A DNA stretch of 15,533 nucleotides from Bacteroidales bacterium (lineage in GTDB: Bacteria; Bacteroidota; Bacteroidia; Bacteroidales; WCHB1-69), in assembly GCA_028683685.1 (NCBI GenBank), contig JAQUHH010000019.1, positions 1-15,533 on the forward strand, given 5' to 3'. The notes under the pieces are model-generated. The model was given only the letters and a program-made list of their open reading frames with translations. It ran no database searches and was not told the DNA's origin. Each line of letters opens with the position of its first letter. The first letter of the stretch is position 1. This document shows, piece by piece, positions 1 to 7,757 of the stretch. The position numbers and the translations under genes are program-made.

Positions 1-1163
1 TCCGATCTATTAGCGGAACAAAGATTAAGCGAATTAAAACAGCTGTTTTAGTTGCTGGAGGTGGCGTTGCAGGAAGTGCTTTATTCCGATATTTTGCCGA
101 AGCTGGCTTAAATCCAATTATGATTAATTGGGGACGGGGATCTTCTTGGCGAAATATAGGTGGAGGTCGCCCAGCATTCTCTATGCCTGAAATTTCAGAT
201 ATTGCACTCCATAATCTCAAAATTTTTAAAGATATTCAGTCAAAACATAATATCGATTTCAAACAGACTAGATATGTCAGCTTTGCACACGACGACGCCA
301 CATATAAAGCACTAGACGCCTCAATGGCTTGGTCGGATGCATTTATGGTGGATCCAAAAGATTTCAGAAAAGAAATTTCACCAAAGTTTAATCAAAATTT
401 ATCCAAATATCAAGCTGCCTTAATCACAAATGACTGCTGGCAAGCCACTCCAGGAAGAGTTATTGATTATATCCGTCAGATTGGAGAAAAAGCCGGTGGT
501 CAAATTTATGAAGATTGTGAATTAACCAATATTTATAAAGAAGGAAATCACTATATTGCTTTGGTAAAAACACACAACAATCAATATATTGAATTTGAAT
601 GTGAACATTTTGCTAATGCTATGGGCTGGAATTCTGAAAAATTTGCTCATGCCTTGGGAATTGAAACAGGACTATATCCAGTTAAACATCAAGCATTTAT
701 CACTCGTCGCTTACCAATGATGGGCAAAAATGGTGATCCTTTAGATATGCTCATCGACCGCCAAAACTATAAAGGTTTCACAGCGGTTTATGGACAACAA
801 TTAAAAGAAACCGGACAAATTATTGGATGTGCTTCTCCTTCTATTGATTCGGCTGAATCATGGAAAAACTTGAAAATCAATAGCAAAGAATTTTTAGAAA
901 TTATTTCAGAAGTATTTGTTGATTGGATTCCCGAACTATCCTCTGTTGGATTTCAAGCAGTTTGGTCGGGCTATTATATTGAACCTCGTTATATTGTTGA
1001 CCCTAAACACGGTTTATTAACCGGACTTCGCGGACATGGTTTTATGCTAGGCATGTATTTAGCAAAATTATATGTAGATAAATATTTAGGTAAAGAAATT
1101 CCAGAATACATGGAAAAATTAAAACTTGAAGGAGAAGGCTTAGCAGAAAAAGCATTTAAATAA
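1..1163 (+). CDS. FAD-dependent oxidoreductase, DAO-like family (5' end outside window)
   Basis: The reading frame is open from base 3, and its first visible codons contain the dinucleotide-binding glycine motif GGGVAG (about bases 57-74), so the ATG at 120 cannot be the true start. No ATG, GTG or TTG lies in frame before that motif, so the gene begins upstream of the window. About 386 residues are visible. The N-terminal Rossmann strand is followed by a Gly-rich RGSSWRNIGGGRPAFS segment. Near the C-terminus, GLLTGLRGHGFMLGMYLA resembles the FAD-contacting end of glycine oxidase/D-amino-acid oxidase (DAO) proteins. Family knowledge suggests oxidation of an amine or hydroxy-acid substrate with bound FAD; the substrate is not evident. 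At least ten residues precede the Rossmann strand, so an upstream domain is possible. The gene ends with TAA and is followed by a strong terminator. Confidence 0.75.
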   Translation, partial: RSISGTKIKRIKTAVLVAGGGVAGSALFRYFAEAGLNPIMINWGRGSSWRNIGGGRPAFSMPEISDIALHNLKIFKDIQSKHNIDFKQTRYVSFAHDDATYKALDASMAWSDAFMVDPKDFRKEISPKFNQNLSKYQAALITNDCWQATPGRVIDYIRQIGEKAGGQIYEDCELTNIYKEGNHYIALVKTHNNQYIEFECEHFANAMGWNSEKFAHALGIETGLYPVKHQAFITRRLPMMGKNGDPLDMLIDRQNYKGFTAVYGQQLKETGQIIGCASPSIDSAESWKNLKINSKEFLEIISEVFVDWIPELSSVGFQAVWSGYYIEPRYIVDPKHGLLTGLRGHGFMLGMYLAKLYVDKYLGKEIPEYMEKLKLEGEGLAEKAFK

Positions 1164-1229
1164 TGATTAAAAAATCGTATCGTTTTTAAACATATACCTC
1201 GAAAAAATAGATTCTTAAATTAGAAATAT

Positions 1230-1286
1230 AAGTTCCGACACTTCCATATATAAATAATGTATAAAAAGAAGTATCGGAACTTTTTT
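1230..1286 (+). terminator. Rho-independent terminator after the FAD oxidoreductase
   Basis: A 15-base arm at 1230-1244 (AAGTTCCGACACTTC) pairs with 1268-1282 (GAAGTATCGGAACTT) with a single mismatch, around a 23-base AT-rich loop. A run of six T begins at 1281. It isolates the upstream gene from the next transcription unit. Confidence 0.85.
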
Positions 1287-1296
1287 AAAAACTAAA

Positions 1297-1327
1297 TTTC
1301 ACGATAGATAAATTTTCATTTACTTTG
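1297..1327 (+). promoter_or_regulatory. Probable Bacteroidota-type promoter for the LPG-synthase-TM/rfaE2 unit
   Basis: TTACTTTG at 1320-1327 matches the phylum -7 consensus TAnnTTTG at 7 of 8 positions counting the two free ones. TTTC at 1297-1300 resembles the -33 element TTTG and lies 19 bases upstream. The site falls just after the terminator and about 24 bases before the TTG start at 1351. Confidence 0.55.
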
Positions 1328-1350
1328 CATTCAAATTAATACCTATCATT

Positions 1351-2373
1351 TTGAAGAAAATTAGCAATATTGTAAAACTCGTAATATTTTTAGGAATAGG
1401 GATTTTTTTTGTATGGATTTTTGTTCGCAAACTCACGCCTGAGCAAATTGATGAAATATTTCAATCGGTTCGAAATGCCGATTATCGTTGGTTGATATTA
1501 TCTTTTTTTATTGGAATAATAAGTCATGTTGCCAGGGCATATCGTTCGGTTTTATTGCTTCGCCCAATGGGTTATAAAATTGGATTCCGAAATTCTTTTT
1601 TCGCCGTCATGGTGGGCTATTTAGCAAATTTGGCAGTTCCTAGGCTCGGCGAAGTACTTAGATGCTCGTTCTTGCTAAAGTACAACAACATTCCTTTTCA
1701 AAAATCTTTTGGAACCATCATTACCGAAAGAGCCATCGATTTGGTTATTTTTGTTATTCTGATGACCGCTGGACTTTTATTGGAATTTGACCGACTTTAC
1801 GGATATGTAAACCAAATGGTCATTTCGCCACTGCAAAACAAAGCAGAGTCAGCATTGGGAAACATAATGATATATGTTTTAATAGGTGTTTTTGTTTTAA
1901 TTATCATGTTTTTTATCATATATTGGAAAAAACTCAACAAACTTTCTTTCTTTAAAAAATTCAAATCCTTGGCTTGGGGTTTTGTAGAAGGGATTACTTC
2001 CGTTGCTCGCGTTGAAAAACCTTTTTTATTCATATTTCTCACCATTTCCATTTGGTTATCCTACTTTTTTATGACCTATGTGGCTTTCTTTGCTTTTGCC
2101 GAATTAGCTCATTTACCGGCATTGGCTGCATTCTCGTGCCTCAACTTTGGAACAATCGCTTTTATGCTTGTTCAAGGCGGAATTGGAATATATCCAGCCA
2201 TTATTGCCGAAACCCTATCCTTGTATAATGCACCAGTTACAGTTGCTTATGCTGCTGGATGGGTGGGTTGGAGTATTCAAACTCTGATGATCATCATTTT
2301 AGGATTGGCATCCGTCATTATTTCATCCTTAACAACACCCAAAAATGGAAAAATATCAAACGATAATAAATAG
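1351..2373 (+). CDS. Integral membrane protein, LPG synthase TM-domain / YbhN (UPF0104) family
   Basis: This 340-residue protein is highly hydrophobic, with roughly seven to eight membrane spans (for example about residues 8-25, 47-65, 125-145, 172-192, 225-280 and 300-325). The conserved-looking stretch GYLANLAVPRLGEVLRC and the TERAIDL motif are typical of proteins annotated as the transmembrane domain of lysylphosphatidylglycerol synthase. This protein lacks the soluble synthase domain, so it should not be called MprF; relatives are proposed lipid flippases or transporters. The only suitable start is a TTG at 1351, just downstream of a promoter-like site; no in-frame ATG exists nearby and there is no Shine-Dalgarno sequence. 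It overlaps the next gene, rfaE2, by 29 bases, which suggests co-transcription and a role near lipid or LPS assembly. That role is inference. Confidence 0.85.
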   Translation: MKKISNIVKLVIFLGIGIFFVWIFVRKLTPEQIDEIFQSVRNADYRWLILSFFIGIISHVARAYRSVLLLRPMGYKIGFRNSFFAVMVGYLANLAVPRLGEVLRCSFLLKYNNIPFQKSFGTIITERAIDLVIFVILMTAGLLLEFDRLYGYVNQMVISPLQNKAESALGNIMIYVLIGVFVLIIMFFIIYWKKLNKLSFFKKFKSLAWGFVEGITSVARVEKPFLFIFLTISIWLSYFFMTYVAFFAFAELAHLPALAAFSCLNFGTIAFMLVQGGIGIYPAIIAETLSLYNAPVTVAYAAGWVGWSIQTLMIIILGLASVIISSLTTPKNGKISNDNK

Positions 2374-2839
2374 AATATTCACCCCCGATTCCATTTCCCA
2401 ACAGCTCGCTTATTGGCAGTTTAAAGGAAAAAAAATAGCATTTACCAATGGATGTTTTGATATTCTGCATTTAGGTCACGTAGAATATTTATCCAAAGCT
2501 GCCGAAATGGGTGACATTTTAATAATTGGCTTAAATACCGATGCATCTGTAAGGCGATTAAAAGGCGATAATCGCCCTATCAATTCGGAATATGCTCGAG
2601 CGTTTTTGCTGGCTTCACTTCGCTTTGTGGATGCAGTTGTATTCTTTGACGAAGACACGCCCTACAATATTATTAAAGGCATTCAGCCCGATATTTTGGT
2701 AAAAGGCAACGATTATAAACCAGAAGATATTGTTGGATATGATATTGTCACTGCCAAAGGCGGTGAAGTAAAAACAGTGGAGCTTGTAGAGGGTTTCTCT
2801 TCAAGTTTGATTATTGAAAAAATGATATCCAAAAAATAA
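2345..2839 (+). CDS. rfaE2: D-glycero-beta-D-manno-heptose 1-phosphate adenylyltransferase
   Basis: A 164-residue nucleotidyltransferase matching the stand-alone C-terminal half of HldE. It transfers AMP from ATP to heptose 1-phosphate to make ADP-heptose for the LPS inner core, in the cytoplasm. The signature FTNGCFDILHLGHVEYL contains the catalytic HxGH at residues 42-45. Downstream motifs GLNTDASVRRLKG and VKGNDYKPEDIVG also fit the RfaE2 family, and the length is normal. The ATG at 2345 lies inside the previous gene (29-base overlap, different frame), which favours translational coupling. No Shine-Dalgarno sequence is seen. The kinase half (RfaE1) is not in this window. Confidence 0.93.
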   Translation: MEKYQTIINRIFTPDSISQQLAYWQFKGKKIAFTNGCFDILHLGHVEYLSKAAEMGDILIIGLNTDASVRRLKGDNRPINSEYARAFLLASLRFVDAVVFFDEDTPYNIIKGIQPDILVKGNDYKPEDIVGYDIVTAKGGEVKTVELVEGFSSSLIIEKMISKK

Positions 2840-2867
2840 TCTAATTTGAAAATTCTAAGAAAAGTTT

Positions 2868-3215
2868 ATGAAAAATAAAAATCCCAATTGGACGGAAGAA
2901 CTCCCTGTTGCTATGACCGTTTGCGATACAGAATCAAAAGTAATTGCCATGAATCAAAAATCAATAAAAACATTTGCACGATGGGGCGGTGAAAAATTAC
3001 TCGGAGAATCTTTAATGCCCTGTCATCCAGAACATGCCCAAGAAAAAATAAAAGAATTAATGAGCAATGGAAACATCAATGCATATACTATCGAAAAAAA
3101 TGGAGTTCGCAAACTAATTTATTAATGTCCATGGTTTGAAAACGGAGAACAAAAAGGACTGGTTGAATTGTCCTTGGAACTTCCAAGTGATATGCCTCAT
3201 TTTATGAGAAAATAA
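2868..3215 (+). pseudogene. PAS-domain protein interrupted by an in-frame TAA
   Basis: A frame of 85 residues starting at 2868 ends at TAA 3123-3125, but the same frame continues without a shift to a second TAA at 3213-3215. The added residues (CPWFENGEQKGLVELSLELP and then SDMPHFMRK) look like the natural end of the protein. From memory, relatives are small single-PAS proteins of about 115 residues with a segment like KLIYQ.PWY.DG....VELS.E.P...PHF.R. The TAA sits where a Gln (CAA) is expected, so a single C-to-T change would explain it. The PAS fold would lose its last two beta strands. The upstream part (VAMTVCDTESKVIAMNQKS...) is intact. Options are a recent nonsense mutation, a sequencing error or stop-codon readthrough. 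Other genes here end in TAA, so code reassignment is unlikely. Confidence 0.8.
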
Positions 3216-3331
3216 GAACCGTTTTTTGTAAGCTAAAGTTCTGTTTTAAACCATTCTAAATAACCTGCTAACTAGCAAATAGACAAATAACAAGAAGCCG
3301 TTATATTTTAGTTAATGGATTCATCTTTTGC

Positions 3332-3361
3332 TTTGCAGTTTGATTAAAATAACTAACTTTG
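3332..3361 (+). promoter_or_regulatory. Promoter of the pyruvate:ferredoxin oxidoreductase gene
   Basis: TAACTTTG at 3354-3361 fits the Bacteroidota -7 consensus TAnnTTTG exactly. TTTG at 3332-3335 lies 18 bases upstream and fits the -33 element. The expected transcript start is near 3368, giving a leader of roughly 50 bases before the ATG at 3417. The leader is AT-rich and has no Shine-Dalgarno sequence. The rest of the 201-base gap (3216-3416) shows no gene or clear terminator. Confidence 0.7.
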
Positions 3362-3416
3362 TACAGTTTTAAAATAGAATTACAATAGTTTTTAAAAACA
3401 TAAATTACTTTAAATT

Positions 3417-6400
3417 ATGACACAAAAGCGTAAATTTTTGACGTGCGATGGTAATTATGCTGCTGCGCATGTTGCTTACATGTTTAGTGAAGTGGCTGCA
3501 ATTTATCCAATTACACCCTCTTCCAACATGGCTGAGTATGTTGACGAATGGTCGGCATATGGAAGAAAAAATATTTTTGGCGACACTGTAAATGTTGTTG
3601 AGATGCAATCCGAAGCTGGTGCTGCTGGAGCAGTTCACGGTTCATTGCAAGCCGGTGCATTAACCTCCACTTACACAGCTTCACAAGGTTTGTTGTTAAT
3701 GATTCCAAACATGTATAAAATGTCTGGTGAATTATTGCCTGCTGTATTTCATGTTTCGGCTCGTTCTTTAGCAGCACAAGCATTATCAATTTTTGGCGAC
3801 CATAGCGACGTTATGGCCACTCGCCAAACAGGTTTTGCCATATTGGCCACAGGTTCAGTACAAGAAATTATGGACCTTGCTCCTATTGCTCATCTTGCTT
3901 CCATTAAATGCCGCGTTCCTTTTATGCACTTTTTCGATGGTTTTAGAACCTCTCACGAAATTCAAAAAGTAGAAGTAGCCGACCAAGAAGCATTGAAAGG
4001 ACTATTAGACAAAGAGGCTTTGAATGAATTCCGCCAAAATGCTTTAAATCCAGAGCATCCTGTTACGCGCGGTACTGCCCAAAACCCTGACATCTATTTC
4101 CAAACTCGCGAAGTACAAAATAAATTCCACGATGCAGTTCCAGATGTTGTTGAAAATTACATGCAAGAAATCAACAAATTATACGGGACTGAATATCACC
4201 CATTTACATATTACGGACACGCCGAAGCTGAAAACATTCTTGTAGCCATCGGTTCTATCACTGAAACCATCAAAGAAGTAATTGACTCTTTGGTTGCAAA
4301 AGGCGAAAAAGTAGGTTTAGTTAACGTACACTTGTATCGTCCATTCTCTTCAAAATACTTCTTTAATGTTTTACCAAAATCTGTAAAACGCATCTGTGTT
4401 CTTGACAGAACCAAAGAAACGGGTGCCAACGGAGATCCTTTATATCTTGATATTGTTGAATTATTCAACGCTAAACAAGAAAGACCTCTTATTATTGGTG
4501 GTCGTTATGGATTAAGCTCAAAAGACACTACCCCAGCACACATTGTTGCTATTTTCAACAATCTAAAAATGAATGAACCTAAACATTTATTCACCGTAGG
4601 AATTGTTGATGACGTTACATTTAAGTCTCTTCCAATACTTCCAGACATCTCTGTTGTTCCTGCCGGAACATACGAAGCTAAGTTTTATGGCTTAGGATCT
4701 GACGGTACAGTTGGTGCAAACAAAAACTCCATTAAAATTATTGGAGAAGCAACCGACAAATATTGTCAAGCATATTTTGCATATGACTCCAAAAAATCAG
4801 GTGGTTTTACAACCTCTCATTTACGTTTTGGCGACAAACCAATTCGTGCTCCTTATTTAATCAACACTGCTGACTTTGTAGCTTGTCACGTTCCTGCATA
4901 TTTGGATAAATACGACATGCTTAAAGGTTTGAAAAAAGGAGGAACATTCCTTTTAAACAGTACTTGGAGCGTAGAAGAAACAAAAAATCGTCTACCTGAC
5001 CACATGAAAAAATATTTGGCTCAAAACAATATTTCAATGCATATTATTAATGCAACAGAAATTGCCGAAGAGCTAGGTTTGGGGAATCGCACCAACACCA
5101 TTATGCAAAGTGCTTTCTTTAAGCTTTCAAATGTTATTCCATTTGAACAAGCAACCAAAGAAATGAAAAATGCAATTGTAAAATCCTACGGACGCAAGGG
5201 AGAAGCTGTTGTAAAAATGAACTCTAATGCAGTAGATCGCGGTGCTAGCACAACAAAAGTAGAAATCCCTGCAGAATGGGCGAACATTGTTTTAACCGAA
5301 GAAGAAGACCACAGAGACGTTCCTGCGTTTATCAAAAACATTATGGAACCGATGATTGCACAACAAGGTGACAATCTTCCTGTAAGTGCTTTCTTAGGTC
5401 GTGAAGACGGTTCATTCCCAGCCGGGACTACTCAATACGAAAAACGTGGTATTGCGGTTAGTGTTCCAGAATGGCTTCAAGATAATTGTATACAATGTAA
5501 TCAATGTGCTTTTGTTTGTCCACATGCTGCCATTCGTCCATTCCTTCTTACAGAAGAGGAATTAGCCAATGCTCCTGCCGATACAAAAACAGTAAAAGCC
5601 AATGGCAAAGCCCTTGCTGGATTACAATTCAGAATGCAAGTCAGCGTTTTAGACTGTACAGGCTGTGGTAACTGCGTTGATATTTGTCCTGCTCCTACAA
5701 AAGCACTCGAATTGAAACATTTAGAATCACAACTTCAAGAAGCAGATCGTTGGACATACATGCACAACAAAGTAGGCTACAAAGAAACCCTTCTTCCAAG
5801 AGCTCAAAGTGTAAAAAACAGTCAATTTGTACAACCTTTATTTGAGTTCTCCGGAGCTTGTGCAGGTTGTGGCGAAACTCCATACATCAAAGCCGTTACT
5901 CAACTATTTGGCGAACGCATGATTATTGCTAACGCAACAGGTTGTTCCTCTATTTTCGGAGGTTCTGCTCCTGCTACTCCATATACCACAAACCTAAAAT
6001 CAGGACGTGGACCCGCTTGGGCAAACTCTTTATTTGAAGACAATGCTGAATACGGTTTTGGAATGGCGACAGGGGTTGACCAAATTCGCGAACATATTGC
6101 TAAAAAACTCACTTCAGAGCTAGAGGGCAAAATGAGCGCAGAGACTAAAGAAGCCATAAAAGAATGGTTGGAAAAAATGGAATCTGGAAATGACTCTGTA
6201 GATCCATCAAACAAACTTATTGCTTGTTTAGAAAAAGAAAACAGCCAAGTAGCAAAAGACATGCTCAATTTGAAACATTATTTTATCCAAAAATCTCATT
6301 GGATATTTGGTGGAGACGGCTGGGCATACGACATTGGATACGGTGGTTTAGACCATGTATTGGCTTCAGGTCAAAATGTAAATGTATTGGTTCTCGACAC

Positions 6401-6944
6401 CGAGGTTTATTCAAACACAGGCGGACAAGCTTCAAAATCAACTCCGGCAGGTGCTGTCGCTAAATTTGCTACTTCGGGCAAACCCATCCGTAAGAAAGAC
6501 TTGGGTGTTATGGCCATGTCATACGGTTACATTTATGTTGCTCAAGTAGCGATGAACGCAAGTCAATCGCACTACTTAAAAGTTATCAGAGAAGCGGAAG
6601 CTTTCAACGGACCATCCCTAATTATAGCTTATGCTCCTTGTATTAATCACGGAATAATGGCAGGAATGGGTAAAACTCAAGAACAAACAAAACTAGCCGT
6701 TGAATGTGGATATTGGACACTTTGGAAATTCAATCCTGATTTGGCAAAAGAAGGTAAAAATCCATTTACCATCGATTCTAAAGAACCCGATTGGACAAAA
6801 TTCCAAACGTACATCAAATCAGAAGTTCGTTTTAATTCATTAGCAAAAACCTTCCCTGATAGAGCCGAAATGCTTTATAAGAAAACAGAAGAAAATGCAA
6901 AATGGAGATACAAACAATATCAAAGATTTGCGAATAACGACTAA
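3417..6944 (+). CDS. nifJ: Pyruvate:ferredoxin (flavodoxin) oxidoreductase, single-chain
   Basis: This 1175-residue protein converts pyruvate and CoA to acetyl-CoA and CO2 while reducing ferredoxin, in the cytoplasm of anaerobes. The N-terminal thiamine-diphosphate domain shows YPITPSSNMAE (residues 30-40) and MQSEAGAAGAVHG with Glu66. A ferredoxin-like domain carries two [4Fe-4S] motifs, CIQCNQCAFVCP from Cys691 and CTGCGNCVDICP from Cys747. The proximal cluster uses CAGC (Cys815, Cys818), a Cys in NATGCSS and the Cys of PCINHG at 1075. The ThDP/Mg2+ site GGDGWAYDIGYGG begins at residue 965, followed by DTEVYSNTGGQASKSTP. All expected domains are present in order and the length is typical of NifJ/PFOR. 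It has its own promoter and terminator. Codon usage is richer and more regular than in its neighbours, consistent with high expression (inference). Confidence 0.97.
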   Translation: MTQKRKFLTCDGNYAAAHVAYMFSEVAAIYPITPSSNMAEYVDEWSAYGRKNIFGDTVNVVEMQSEAGAAGAVHGSLQAGALTSTYTASQGLLLMIPNMYKMSGELLPAVFHVSARSLAAQALSIFGDHSDVMATRQTGFAILATGSVQEIMDLAPIAHLASIKCRVPFMHFFDGFRTSHEIQKVEVADQEALKGLLDKEALNEFRQNALNPEHPVTRGTAQNPDIYFQTREVQNKFHDAVPDVVENYMQEINKLYGTEYHPFTYYGHAEAENILVAIGSITETIKEVIDSLVAKGEKVGLVNVHLYRPFSSKYFFNVLPKSVKRICVLDRTKETGANGDPLYLDIVELFNAKQERPLIIGGRYGLSSKDTTPAHIVAIFNNLKMNEPKHLFTVGIVDDVTFKSLPILPDISVVPAGTYEAKFYGLGSDGTVGANKNSIKIIGEATDKYCQAYFAYDSKKSGGFTTSHLRFGDKPIRAPYLINTADFVACHVPAYLDKYDMLKGLKKGGTFLLNSTWSVEETKNRLPDHMKKYLAQNNISMHIINATEIAEELGLGNRTNTIMQSAFFKLSNVIPFEQATKEMKNAIVKSYGRKGEAVVKMNSNAVDRGASTTKVEIPAEWANIVLTEEEDHRDVPAFIKNIMEPMIAQQGDNLPVSAFLGREDGSFPAGTTQYEKRGIAVSVPEWLQDNCIQCNQCAFVCPHAAIRPFLLTEEELANAPADTKTVKANGKALAGLQFRMQVSVLDCTGCGNCVDICPAPTKALELKHLESQLQEADRWTYMHNKVGYKETLLPRAQSVKNSQFVQPLFEFSGACAGCGETPYIKAVTQLFGERMIIANATGCSSIFGGSAPATPYTTNLKSGRGPAWANSLFEDNAEYGFGMATGVDQIREHIAKKLTSELEGKMSAETKEAIKEWLEKMESGNDSVDPSNKLIACLEKENSQVAKDMLNLKHYFIQKSHWIFGGDGWAYDIGYGGLDHVLASGQNVNVLVLDTEVYSNTGGQASKSTPAGAVAKFATSGKPIRKKDLGVMAMSYGYIYVAQVAMNASQSHYLKVIREAEAFNGPSLIIAYAPCINHGIMAGMGKTQEQTKLAVECGYWTLWKFNPDLAKEGKNPFTIDSKEPDWTKFQTYIKSEVRFNSLAKTFPDRAEMLYKKTEENAKWRYKQYQRFANND

Positions 6945-6960
6945 TCTTACTACTCAATAT

Positions 6961-6989
6961 AAAAAAGCCGACCTTGGGTCGGCTTTTTT
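6961..6989 (+). terminator. Rho-independent terminator after nifJ
   Basis: A perfect 13-bp stem (6961-6973 with 6977-6989, core GCCGACC/GGTCGGC) closes a TTG loop and ends in six T. It lies 16 bases after the stop codon. The flanking A-run and T-run make it potentially bidirectional. Confidence 0.93.
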
Positions 6990-7313
6990 ATTAAACATCA
7001 TAGAACTTAACAGTATAAAGTATTTGAATGTTCTTCGTTTTTATTGAAGCATCAATGTTTTTTCAGAAAAACAGTAATTTCTTTAATGTATGTAAAATCG
7101 AATATTTTATTATAAGACAAGCCAGAAGCCCTAAGGAATAAATATTCCAGCTTCTATTAATTTGAAATTGGCTCCCTAAAATATTTACATTCTTATTTCA
7201 CAGTCAAATTATTAAATCTTTTGGAGTCATATTTATAGACACAAAGAGGCAAAACGATGAATATCAGCCTTGTTTTAAACATTCAAGGGAAAGATTTAAA
7301 GTTTCAAAAAAGA
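6990..7313. other. Gene-free AT-rich spacer between nifJ and tRNA-Cys
   Basis: I find no convincing gene in these 324 bases. They contain one nested dyad: AGAAGC (7124-7129) pairs with GCTTCT (7150-7155), and inside it GGAATA (7135-7140) pairs with TATTCC (7143-7148). A 31-codon frame starts at ATG 7257, but its end overlaps the tRNA-Cys promoter and it has no visible support. Confidence 0.5.
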
Positions 7314-7344
7314 TTTGCAAAAAGAGATTTTATTATTATCTTTG
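7314..7344 (+). promoter_or_regulatory. Promoter of tRNA-Cys
   Basis: TTTG at 7314-7317 and TATCTTTG at 7337-7344 are separated by exactly 19 bases, a full match to the Bacteroidota -33/-7 promoter. The tRNA begins 15 bases after the -7 element. Confidence 0.85.
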
Positions 7345-7358
7345 CAGTCTAAAATAAA

Positions 7359-7432
7359 GGTCTCTTGGCCGAGCGGTTAGGCACCGGTCTGCAAAACCGT
7401 CTACTCCGGTTCGAATCCGGAAGAGACCTCCA
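7359..7432 (+). tRNA. tRNA-Cys (anticodon GCA), CCA encoded
   Basis: The acceptor stem GGTCTCT (7359-7365) pairs fully with AGAGACC (7422-7428). The T arm is TCCGG-TTCGAAT-CCGGA (7405-7421). The anticodon loop CTGCAAA (7389-7395) places GCA at 7391-7393, reading Cys codons. The discriminator is T (U73), the expected identity base for tRNA-Cys, and CCA is encoded at 7430-7432. Confidence 0.97.
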
Positions 7433-7433
7433 T

Positions 7434-7465
7434 AAAAAAGTGTATCATCTCGATACGCTTTTTTT
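7434..7465 (+). terminator. Terminator after tRNA-Cys
   Basis: AAAAAAGTGTATC (7434-7446) pairs with GATACGCTTTTTT (7452-7464), with one G-T wobble and a 5-base loop. The 3' side ends in seven T. It begins one base after the encoded CCA, so the tRNA 3' trailer would be very short. Confidence 0.9.
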
Positions 7466-7511
7466 ACTTTAACTACTACTGGCAACTGGATCTTTATCGT
7501 ATATCAAAAAT

Positions 7512-7542
7512 GAAGCAAGCTATTGGGGAAATAGCTTGCTTC
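7512..7542 (-). terminator. Distal hairpin terminator facing the tRNA-Cys unit (minus strand)
   Basis: A perfect 13-bp stem (GAAGCAAGCTATT 7512-7524 with 7530-7542) has a 5-base loop. On the minus strand it is followed by CATTTTTGATA, a T-rich tail; on the plus strand there is no T-run. It probably stops minus-strand transcription from tRNA-Phe before it reaches tRNA-Cys. Confidence 0.7.
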
Positions 7543-7563
7543 TTAACCAAAACACACAAAATG

Positions 7564-7581
7564 AAAGGGTTGCTACCCTTT
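7564..7581 (-). terminator. Proximal hairpin after tRNA-Phe (minus strand)
   Basis: AAAGGGT (7564-7570) and ACCCTTT (7575-7581) form a perfect 7-bp stem with a 4-base loop, four bases beyond the tRNA-Phe 3' end. The minus-strand tail CATTTTG is only weakly T-rich, so this may be a partial terminator or a boundary for 3' processing. Confidence 0.55.
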
Positions 7582-7584
7582 TCG

Positions 7585-7657
<73 letters not shown>

Positions 7658-7673
7658 TTACTTAATTCGACTG

Positions 7674-7704
7674 CAAAGATACAATTAAAAATTATAATTC
7701 CAAG
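7674..7704 (-). promoter_or_regulatory. Promoter of tRNA-Phe
   Basis: On the minus strand, TATCTTTG (7681-7674) is an exact -7 match. CTTG (7704-7701), 19 bases upstream, matches the -33 TTTG at three of four positions. The tRNA begins 16 bases downstream of the -7 element. Confidence 0.75.
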
Positions 7705-7732
7705 AAAAATCTTTCATTTCGAAGAAATAAAA

Positions 7733-7740
7733 TATCTTTG
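7733..7740 (+). promoter_or_regulatory. Promoter (-7 element) of the coaX envelope operon
   Basis: TATCTTTG at 7733-7740 is an exact -7 match; the -33 region is poor (only TTTC near 7712). The predicted transcript start near 7747 lies downstream of the GTG at 7743 and upstream of the ATG at 7758, which decides the coaX start in favour of the ATG. Confidence 0.65.
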
Positions 7741-7757
7741 CAGTGAAAATCAGATAT

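Noticed and set aside
1..51. A preceding gene ending at TAG 49-51 in frame 1
   Set aside because: The short tail looks helix-like, but frame 3 is open through the same bases and carries the FAD motif with no alternative start after base 3, so the oxidoreductase must cover this stretch.
2868..3215. TAA reassigned to Gln to rescue the PAS gene
   Set aside because: Most other genes in the window end in TAA at the expected protein length, and an intact RF2 gene is present.
5900..6268. 122-codon minus-strand frame inside nifJ
   Set aside because: It lies fully antisense to the strongly conserved C-terminal part of nifJ and shows no independent coding signal; a shadow of the real gene.
7257..7352. 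31-codon plus-strand frame before tRNA-Cys
   Set aside because: Its second half coincides with the tRNA-Cys -33/-7 promoter and there is no family resemblance.
7434..7581. The hairpins between the two tRNAs as an attachment site or repeat element
   Set aside because: The stems have different sequences and each fits a terminator position for one of the convergent tRNA genes; no integrase or duplicated tRNA end is seen.
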